A stretch of DNA of 20,710 bases from contig CAYGRM010000080.1 in the NCBI GenBank assembly GCA_964352225.1, forward strand, positions 1-20,710. The letters run 5' to 3'. The stretch comes from CAJQQY01 sp964352225. GTDB taxonomy: Bacteria > Bacteroidota > Bacteroidia > Chitinophagales > Saprospiraceae. Under the pieces are notes generated by a model. The model had not been told where the DNA came from, ran no database searches, and saw only the letters and a list, made by a program, of their open reading frames with translations. A program made the position numbers and the translations under genes. Below, piece by piece: positions 15,278 through 20,710 of this stretch. Position 1 is the first letter of the stretch. Each line of letters starts with the position of its first letter.

Positions 15278-17572
15278 TTATAATCGTATAAATTTTACCA
15301 TTTGCGTGATATCATTTTGATTAGTTTGTAAAAAATAAACTCCTCGACTCAACTGGTTAATATTGATGGAGAAATTATTTTTACCCTTTTCAACTTGGAG
15401 TTCTTGATAATCAATCATTTTACCTGTTACATCCGTAATTTGATATTTGATATTTCCTTTCGTAACAGCATTATATAATAAGGTGAATTCATCTAATCCA
15501 ACTGGATTGGGAAAAACATTTACAGAAATTACATCTTGAGGAAGTACTGATATTTGGATAATATCAGAATACGTGAATTTTTCATCAAAATCAGTTTGCA
15601 TTAACCGATAGTAATTTACTCCTTCAAAAGGTGTAAAGTCAAAATGGTTATAGTTATGTGCTCTATCTGTAGTTCCATTGCCATTTACCGTAGCGATTGA
15701 TTCAAACTCAACTCCATCCTTAGATTTTTCTAAAGTGAAAAAGTCATTGTCTACTTCAGATTCTGTTTGCCAAGACAGTTCAACAGCTTCATTTTTTAAT
15801 TGTGCTCTGAAAGAAGTAAGCTCTACCGGAAGTGCTGCACCATCTACATTTAAAGTGTAATCCTCTGTTTCTCCAAAACTGTATGATCCACAAGCATTAG
15901 TAATCGGATTAGCTAGCACTACTCTCATAGTTGTGGTACCTGTAAGAGCAGTTGCAGGTACAGTAATAGTACTATTATAGCAAGGGGTCAATTGAAAAGA
16001 CCCATTTAGCATTTGCTCACCGGGATCTAAAAAATCTCCATCTATATTCCAGTCTACCCAAATCTCAATATATCTTGTGAAATAACTTCCAAAGCATACA
16101 CCTGTAATCAAACTAGAAGTAAAATTATAAGTACTTCCAGCTGTTACATCTGCACTCAAATTAGTAAAATTGGAGTAGCCACTTCCTGTACAACCAGAAT
16201 TAATATTACTAATATCATTAGCCCCGTCTCCATCTAAAGTGAAATCTTCTAAAACAGAATTGACACAGCCTGAAGAATAATTAGGCGTACAATAAATCAA
16301 TCCAGTAGTCAATGTTGCTACATTACTGTAGTTGTCACAAGCCGAGGCAACAGGACGTACTCTATACCAATAAGATGTATTACTATTAATATCTTCTGTA
16401 TCTGTAAAAGCAGTAACATTTTCACCTACACCTCCATAGATAATAGGCAAGAAACCAGCAGAACTAGATGTCGTAGATCGTTCAATTATATATCCTAGTT
16501 CATTACTTGCATTATCAGTCCAAGTTAAGTCGATTTGATTTCCATTTAAGGTGGCAGTCATGCCTGTAGGAGTGGTTACTGAAGATGCTGTACAGGAATA
16601 ATTATAAGCGGTATGTGTTAATCTAGTAGCCAATCCAGCTGCTATTCGAGTAAATTGACCTGATGTAAAAACACCTCCACAATTATCTGTATAATAAGAC
16701 ATGATGTTATTAATGGCGGTAGTAGGTAGATAAGTCACCCCTAAATCATCTTGAGCTGAACCTGTATAAGTACAAGTATTTATATCAAAATCACCAGAAG
16801 GAGGATTAGGATCAGCATCCGTGTCGCATAGTAAATCTCCATCGGTCGAACAATTGGCATTGCCTCCTGTTCGTACAACACGTTCCGCATCAGGGTCTAA
16901 AGGACCATTTTCTGTATCTTGGTGTGTATGATACAGACTAAAATAGTGTCCTAACTCATGTGAGAAAGTACTATTCGGAACATTATTAGCCACGCTATTA
17001 ATCATAAAAATCCGATTACTTTGAACACTATTGAAAGGAAAATAAGCGTATCCAGCAGCATTGAAAGTACCAAGAGTTATCGTATTCATAAAGAAAACAT
17101 TAATAGCATCCGTAACCTCTTCAGCTGCACAAAAAGTAGCTTCATCATCATTATCAGGAGATGATGTATCAAAGTCATACCAATCTGTATTATCGATATA
17201 ATTAATACCACCACAGACATAAAACTCAACACTAGCATCATAATAGACATAATTCAGATTGGCCATTGCAATAGCTAAATCACCTAGAGATAAGCCACCT
17301 GAACCATCATCTCTTCGAATGATGTGAATCTTCATTGGGAGACAATTTGCTACATTGTTTCTTTGGGCAGCCAATTGATGTTCATTCGCAATAATATTTT
17401 CCAAAATATACTGACGGGTATCTTCATCTGGATCTGGCGTTCCACATCTATGTTTATCATTTTCGATAGGAATAACAGTTGTTTCCTCCTCCATTTTTGG
17501 AAGGATAGATTGTGTATTACCTTGGAAATAAATTGAGAAAATTAGGGCTAATGTTAGAAAAGATTTTGCCAT
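15278..17572 (-). CDS. Secreted M43-like zinc metalloprotease with Fn3, GEVED and type A T9SS sorting domains
   Basis: 764 residues. A signal peptide (about 1-21, FLTLALIFSIYFQGNTQS) is followed by a short propeptide. The catalytic domain runs to about residue 325 and has the metzincin motif HELGHYFSLYH (H205, E206, H209, H215) and the Met-turn NNIMSYY (M291); the CDTDADP stretch after the zinc site is typical of pappalysin/cytophagalysin (M43) enzymes. A fibronectin type III domain (about 334-424), a GEVED domain (about 428-577, ending FGETEDYTLNV), a further beta-rich domain (about 580-675) and a type A T9SS tail (about 681-764, VNVFPNPVG to FIRL) follow. Family knowledge: such enzymes are exported by T9SS and degrade proteins outside the cell. 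The start ATG 17572 gives the signal peptide directly. A promoter at 17755-17785 predicts a leader of about 175 bases containing a GC-rich hairpin. Confidence 0.93.
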   Translation of the reverse strand: MAKSFLTLALIFSIYFQGNTQSILPKMEEETTVIPIENDKHRCGTPDPDEDTRQYILENIIANEHQLAAQRNNVANCLPMKIHIIRRDDGSGGLSLGDLAIAMANLNYVYYDASVEFYVCGGINYIDNTDWYDFDTSSPDNDDEATFCAAEEVTDAINVFFMNTITLGTFNAAGYAYFPFNSVQSNRIFMINSVANNVPNSTFSHELGHYFSLYHTHQDTENGPLDPDAERVVRTGGNANCSTDGDLLCDTDADPNPPSGDFDINTCTYTGSAQDDLGVTYLPTTAINNIMSYYTDNCGGVFTSGQFTRIAAGLATRLTHTAYNYSCTASSVTTPTGMTATLNGNQIDLTWTDNASNELGYIIERSTTSSSAGFLPIIYGGVGENVTAFTDTEDINSNTSYWYRVRPVASACDNYSNVATLTTGLIYCTPNYSSGCVNSVLEDFTLDGDGANDISNINSGCTGSGYSNFTNLSADVTAGSTYNFTSSLITGVCFGSYFTRYIEIWVDWNIDGDFLDPGEQMLNGSFQLTPCYNSTITVPATALTGTTTMRVVLANPITNACGSYSFGETEDYTLNVDGAALPVELTSFRAQLKNEAVELSWQTESEVDNDFFTLEKSKDGVEFESIATVNGNGTTDRAHNYNHFDFTPFEGVNYYRLMQTDFDEKFTYSDIIQISVLPQDVISVNVFPNPVGLDEFTLLYNAVTKGNIKYQITDVTGKMIDYQELQVEKGKNNFSININQLSRGVYFLQTNQNDITQMVKFIRL

Positions 17573-17637
17573 GAATTTTTTTTTGGAGGTTGAAAAAATG
17601 TTATGTTGTGTATAATGTTTTATTAATCTAAAGAATT

Positions 17638-17657
17638 CCCCGATGCTTGCATCGGGG
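17638..17657. repeat. GC-rich perfect hairpin in the protease leader
   Basis: CCCCGATGC-TT-GCATCGGGG is a perfect palindrome in very AT-rich surroundings. It lies 66-85 bases upstream of the protease start codon, inside its predicted leader RNA. It may be a dispersed repeat or a regulatory or stabilising hairpin. Confidence 0.75.
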
Positions 17658-17754
17658 TAAATAAATTTTTATTAGAAAAAGGTGAGTTTTAATAAGTCGA
17701 TAAAAACAGATGTAAATATGGGGTAAATAATATAAGTGTTAAAATTATATTTTA

Positions 17755-17785
17755 TAAAGGTACATTTTTAATAAAAATACTCAAA
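17755..17785 (-). promoter_or_regulatory. Probable promoter of the metalloprotease gene
   Basis: On the minus strand TTTG (17785-17782), a 19-base spacer and TACCTTTA (17762-17755) match the phylum consensus except for the last base of the -7 box. The transcript would start near 17749. Confidence 0.5.
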
Positions 17786-18048
17786 TTTAATTGTTGCTTA
17801 TATTGGGATGTAGTTTTTTAGTATTAATACTAAAAATTGCAGATGTCATCGCCGTTGATTTTAAATTAGACCAAACCAAACCAAATCATAGCGATATTAA
17901 TGCCTAATCCAATTCTTTAAATTAATATCCCGTCGCCTATCGAAAATTGGAGAGGCGGAGTTTATTATATACGAACCATTCAAAATCAAACGATTAAAAC
18001 AATCAAATTTTTAAAAACGAATTAATCGTATTTTTTATAAAATAAATG

Positions 18049-18082
18049 AGCCTCACTTTTGAAAGAAAGTGAGGCTTTTTCT
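18049..18082 (+). terminator. Strong + strand terminator without an upstream + strand gene
   Basis: AGCCTCACTTT (18049-18059) pairs with AAAGTGAGGCT (18066-18076), followed by TTTT-C-TTTTT. The nearest + strand gene upstream ends at 14859. A weaker hairpin, CGCCTATC/GAGAGGCG with one mismatch, lies at 17934-17957. The 17573-18222 gap otherwise holds only the protease promoter, its leader hairpin and the dinB promoter. Confidence 0.85.
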
Positions 18083-18176
18083 TTTTCAAAAAATATTCAG
18101 GGTAGTTCTTTTTCCAATGAATGAAGTTATTAGATCGACCTTCAAATGTCAAACGAATAAAATTCCATTTAAAAAC

Positions 18177-18204
18177 TGTTTATCCCTTAGGGTTGTTATT
18201 TTTG
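18177..18204 (+). promoter_or_regulatory. Probable dinB promoter
   Basis: TATTTTTG at 18197-18204 is a full match to the TAnnTTTG -7 box. A CTG at 18176-18178 sits at the -33 position with an 18-base spacer but is only a partial match. The predicted start near 18210 leaves a very short leader before the TTG start codon at 18223. No LexA-like box could be identified. Confidence 0.45.
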
Positions 18205-18222
18205 CATTAGAAAAAATAAAAT

Positions 18223-19353
18223 TTGTCTCAACGCAAAATCATTCATATCGACATGGACGCTTTCTACGCATCTGTAGAACAGCGTGATAATCCTGACCTT
18301 CGAGGAAAACCTATTGCGGTCGGAGGTTCTGCGATGCGTGGTGTGGTGGCTGCCGCCAGTTACGAAGCTCGGAAATATGGCGTTCGTTCCGCCATGCCTT
18401 CCATTACCGCGAAGCGATTATGTCCTGATTTGATTTTTGTCAAACATCGTTTTGATGTGTATCGAGAGGTGTCGAATCAGATTCGAGAGATATTTGCAGA
18501 GTACACCGATTTAGTGGAACCACTTTCTTTGGACGAGGCATTTTTGGACGTGACTGAATTAAAGGAAGAAAATTTTAAACACCTGATCGACAAATCGGGA
18601 ATTCCTTCAGCCACCATGATTGCTAATGAGATTCGGAAAAAGATTTTTGAGAAAACCCAATTGACTGCTTCGGCAGGTGTATCGTTCAATAAATTTTTGG
18701 CAAAAGTAGCTTCCGATATCAACAAGCCAAATGGAATTAAAGTGATCACTCCTCCAGAGGCAATTGTATTTTTAGAGAATTTACCTGTTGAAAAATTCTT
18801 TGGAGTTGGGAAAGTAACTGCGAAGCGAATGCACACTTTGAGGATTTTTACGGGCAGAGATTTAAAACAAAAATCTGAACTAGAATTGGTACAACGTTTT
18901 GGGAAAGCAGGAAGACATTATTATCGAATCGTTCGAGCTGAGGATAATCGAAAAGTAAACCCCAATCGAATTCGAAAATCCATTGGAGCAGAGCGTACTT
19001 TTTTTGATGATCTAAAAACGGAAAAAGGAATGTTGGAAAAATTAATTCCCATTGCTGAGAAAGTTTTTGACTATATGAAAAAGGCAAATAATTTTGGACG
19101 AACAATTACTTTAAAAGCTAAAACTCCAGAATTCCAATCCATCACTCGAAGTAAAACTTTTTCTTCTGAACCAAAAGATCGAACACTATTTTTATCCATC
19201 GTTTCTGATTTATTAAAAAATCATTTCCATGAATTTCAGGAAGTGAGATTGTTGGGAGTACAAGTTTCTAATTTGGAGAAAGACCAAAAGATGGTTGGAG
19301 GCATTCAATTAGAGTTTGATTTTTGGGATTTGGAAAATGACGAGGAGGAATAA
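18223..19353 (+). CDS. dinB: DNA polymerase IV (Y-family translesion polymerase)
   Basis: 376 residues. The palm holds the catalytic carboxylates D10 (IHIDMDAFYASVEQ) and D104/E105 (LSLDEAFLDVTE); F14 is the expected steric-gate position. The fingers motif SYEARKYGVRSAMPS (46-60), the thumb helix-hairpin-helix around VEKFFGVGKVTAKRMHTL, and a complete little-finger domain (about 240-350) are present. Near the end, QLEFDF (362-367) fits a beta-clamp-binding motif. Family knowledge: it copies past damaged bases with low fidelity, usually in stress responses. The start must be TTG 18223: a stop codon lies two codons upstream, and the first ATG is inside the catalytic motif at residue 11. The gene has its own probable promoter; the HAD gene follows after 90 bases. 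Confidence 0.95.
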   Translation: MSQRKIIHIDMDAFYASVEQRDNPDLRGKPIAVGGSAMRGVVAAASYEARKYGVRSAMPSITAKRLCPDLIFVKHRFDVYREVSNQIREIFAEYTDLVEPLSLDEAFLDVTELKEENFKHLIDKSGIPSATMIANEIRKKIFEKTQLTASAGVSFNKFLAKVASDINKPNGIKVITPPEAIVFLENLPVEKFFGVGKVTAKRMHTLRIFTGRDLKQKSELELVQRFGKAGRHYYRIVRAEDNRKVNPNRIRKSIGAERTFFDDLKTEKGMLEKLIPIAEKVFDYMKKANNFGRTITLKAKTPEFQSITRSKTFSSEPKDRTLFLSIVSDLLKNHFHEFQEVRLLGVQVSNLEKDQKMVGGIQLEFDFWDLENDEEE

Positions 19354-19386
19354 AATTTTTATTTAAACTGTTTTGCTTTGTTACTG

Positions 19387-19414
19387 TTTGATTTGCTGAA
19401 TGTATTTATTTTTG
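19387..19414 (+). promoter_or_regulatory. Possible promoter for the HAD phosphatase gene
   Basis: TATTTTTG (19407-19414) is a full -7 match. The nearest TTTG is at 19387-19390, giving a 16-base spacer that is shorter than usual. The leader would be about 25 bases. Confidence 0.35.
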
Positions 19415-19443
19415 GATCAACGAATTAAAATCAGCAATATATT

Positions 19444-20154
19444 TTGAGAAAAAAATTAATCATTTTTGATATCGATGGGACTCTTTTATATTCCAATAAA
19501 ATAGACAGTCAATGTTTTGCGGATACTTATGAGAAAGTTTATCAATCAAAATTTCCAACAATTGATTGGTCTAAATATCCACATGTCACCGACGATACTA
19601 TTTTTAAAACGGTCATTCAAAATCATTTTCAACGAGAAGCAACTCATGATGAAATGCACCACTTTCAAAATGAATATGTGACTTTAATTCAAATGAAAAG
19701 AGAGGAGCGACCACATGAATTCAAAGAAGTTCCAAATGCTCGAAAAACGATTGAACATTTATTAGATAATGATGTTTACGAAGTAGGAATTGCGACAGGA
19801 GGATGGCGTAGACCTGCTATGGTTAAATTAAATCACATCGGAATTCCTACCTCAAATTTGCACATGAGTTTTGCAGATGGAAACCCCACTCGAGAAGATA
19901 TTATCAATGGCGTGTTCCACCAAACTAATGCAAAAAAAATGTCTTTCGAAAAAATTGTTTACGTAGGTGATGCAATTTGGGACGTGAGTACTACCCGAAA
20001 TATGAATATTCCATTTATTGGAGTAAGAAGGGAAGGAGATGAGGATTTTTTAAAACAATTTGGTGCAGAGACTGTTATTAAAGATTATAAGGATATTAAT
20101 TTATTTTTGACCTCAATAGAAACGTCAGAAGTCCCAAAAGAGGGAAAAAGATAA
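19444..20154 (+). CDS. HAD-superfamily hydrolase, phosphoglycolate phosphatase-like
   Basis: 236 residues. The Rossmann core shows all four HAD motifs: motif I FDIDGTLL (nucleophile D9, general acid/base D11), motif II IATGG (T118), the motif III lysine probably K128, and motif IV YVGDAIWDV (D176, D180). A helical cap (about 16-95) lies between motifs I and II, as in the C1 cap group that includes phosphoglycolate phosphatase and beta-phosphoglucomutase. A metal-dependent phosphatase on a small phosphorylated metabolite is the likely role; the substrate is unknown. The start is TTG 19444: the frame has a stop six codons upstream and no ATG in between, and starting later would lose motif I. 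It lies 90 bases after dinB and may be partly co-transcribed. Confidence 0.9.
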   Translation: MRKKLIIFDIDGTLLYSNKIDSQCFADTYEKVYQSKFPTIDWSKYPHVTDDTIFKTVIQNHFQREATHDEMHHFQNEYVTLIQMKREERPHEFKEVPNARKTIEHLLDNDVYEVGIATGGWRRPAMVKLNHIGIPTSNLHMSFADGNPTREDIINGVFHQTNAKKMSFEKIVYVGDAIWDVSTTRNMNIPFIGVRREGDEDFLKQFGAETVIKDYKDINLFLTSIETSEVPKEGKR

Positions 20155-20180
20155 TTTTTTTAAAAAAGATTTTCAAATTC

Positions 20181-20210
20181 TTGCATTTATTTAAAACGTT
20201 AGTATCTTTG
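20181..20210 (+). promoter_or_regulatory. Consensus Bacteroidota promoter of the tRNA-Lys gene
   Basis: TTG (20181-20183), a 19-base spacer and TATCTTTG (20203-20210) match the phylum consensus. The start near 20216 leaves a precursor leader of about 27 bases before the mature tRNA. Confidence 0.85.
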
Positions 20211-20242
20211 CAGCGCCTTAGAAGAAAGGCAACCAAATATAT

Positions 20243-20315
20243 GATCGGCTAGCTCAGCTGGTAGAGCACTTGACTTTTAATCAAGGGGTCCCGGGTTCGA
20301 ACCCCGGGCCGGTTA
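20243..20315 (+). tRNA. trnK: tRNA-Lys (anticodon TTT)
   Basis: All cloverleaf parts can be traced: acceptor GATCGGC/GCCGGTT with G-T pairs; D-arm AGCTCAGCTGGTAGAGC; anticodon stem CTTGA/TCAAG around the loop CTTTTAA, with the anticodon TTT at 20276-20278; T-arm CCGGG-TTCGAAC-CCCGG; discriminator A at 20315. CCA is not encoded. The 73-base length is normal. Confidence 0.97.
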
Positions 20316-20324
20316 CATCCAAAC

Positions 20325-20361
20325 AAAAAAGCTCAAAAACGTAATGTTTTTGGGCTTTTTT
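20325..20361. terminator. Bidirectional terminator between tRNA-Lys and the converging gene
   Basis: GCTCAAAAAC (20331-20340) pairs with GTTTTTGGGC (20346-20355), one G-T pair, with flanking A and T runs on both sides. It can end both the tRNA transcript and that of the minus-strand gene stopping at 20407. Confidence 0.88.
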
Positions 20362-20406
20362 TATTTTTTAGAGATCTTCAAAACTACTCACTTTAGTTTA
20401 GACTTT

Positions 20407-20710
20407 TCACTCTCCATCTTTTCGTTGTGCCAAATCGATCACCAACTGAATCAACTCTACCGCTGAATTAGTTATGCCAAATGCATAAGCTGGAACTCCT
20501 CTTGAAATATCTAGATCAGTTATATAAAAAATCACTTTTCGATGATATTTTGGATTAATGGCATAAAGCTGTTTAGTGAAATCAATTCCTTCTGTAAAAT
20601 TTTCATTCCGACTAATATCTGAAATGATAAAATCAATTTCATCTTCATTGTTTTCAATAAAATCCTGAGCAGCTTGAGTTGAAAGAACTAGGGTAGAATT
20701 TACCCCTAAT
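20407..20710 (-). CDS. Receiver-like (degenerate response-regulator domain) protein, 5' partial
   Basis: The last 100 codons are in the window and the frame is open at the right edge; the stop is at 20407-20409. The visible part resembles the second half of a receiver fold: beta-3 DFIISDISRNE with a candidate phospho-acceptor Asp at the 31st visible residue, beta-4 VIFYITD with a Thr, and beta-5 AYAFGITN followed by a final helix VELIQLVIDLAQR. The conserved Lys-Pro of normal receivers after beta-5 is replaced by GITNS, a pattern (AYGxTN) known from divergent receiver-like domains that are not classical two-component outputs. No DNA-binding domain follows, as the protein ends at KDGE. Function and N-terminal part are unknown. 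Confidence 0.7.
   Translation of the reverse strand, partial: LGVNSTLVLSTQAAQDFIENNEDEIDFIISDISRNENFTEGIDFTKQLYAINPKYHRKVIFYITDLDISRGVPAYAFGITNSAVELIQLVIDLAQRKDGE

Noticed and set aside
18069..18287. 72-residue + strand frame overlapping the dinB start
   Set aside because: It begins within a terminator and overlaps the catalytic N terminus of dinB in another frame.
18477..19105. Minus-strand frames opposite dinB (18477-18836 and 18848-19105)
   Set aside because: They lie entirely within a well-supported polymerase gene and encode nothing recognisable.

Overview
The window is AT-rich DNA from a member of the Bacteroidota, probably of the Saprospiria/Saprospiraceae type. The basis is: a giant surface protein with SprB-like repeats and a type B gliding/T9SS sorting domain; a secreted M43-like metalloprotease with a type A T9SS tail; a PUR-family (DUF3276) protein; a TPR-hybrid histidine kinase with an ASHDLKSPLR phosphorylation box; and several promoters of the Bacteroidota form TTTG-N18/19-TAnnTTTG. 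The family-level placement is inference.

Layout. 1-3539 (+): 3' part of a very large modular adhesin, closed by a strong terminator. 3984-4682 (+): unrecognised 232-residue protein. 4782-5858 (+): CorA-type divalent-cation channel with a GTN instead of GMN signature. 5859-6391: non-coding, with a 117-bp foldback and two GC-rich hairpins. 6392-6883 (+): small secreted protein of unknown function. 6884-7681: a decayed stretch with an orphan T9SS tail, low-complexity words and a 21-bp-stem hairpin. 7682-8113, 8215-9996 and 10286-12472 (all -): PUR-family protein, ABC exporter half-transporter, and TPR histidine kinase. 12647-14859 (+): a two-gene operon of a C-terminally anchored protein of unknown function and an AGMO-like sterol-desaturase-family oxygenase. 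14860-15277: a consensus promoter with no gene behind it (candidate ncRNA), then a two-way terminator. 15278-17572 (-): secreted metalloprotease with a long 5' leader. 18223-20154 (+): DNA polymerase IV and a HAD phosphatase. 20243-20315 (+): tRNA-Lys(UUU) with textbook promoter and terminator. 20407-20710 (-): 3' part of a degenerate receiver-domain protein.

How the genes fit together. This looks like an ordinary chromosomal neighbourhood rather than one dedicated system. There is a cell-surface/secretion theme (two definite T9SS cargo proteins, one relic, one small secreted protein), a membrane theme (CorA, ABC exporter, AGMO-like oxygenase), sensing (histidine kinase, receiver-like protein) and lesion-bypass replication (DinB). 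No CRISPR array, intact transposase, integrase or phage gene was seen. The best candidates for something undescribed are the promoter-plus-hairpins locus at 14940-15267, the foldback at 6002-6118, the large hairpin at 7446-7508, and the unknown gene paired with the AGMO-like enzyme. Four of the eleven protein genes whose start lies in the window begin with GTG or TTG.
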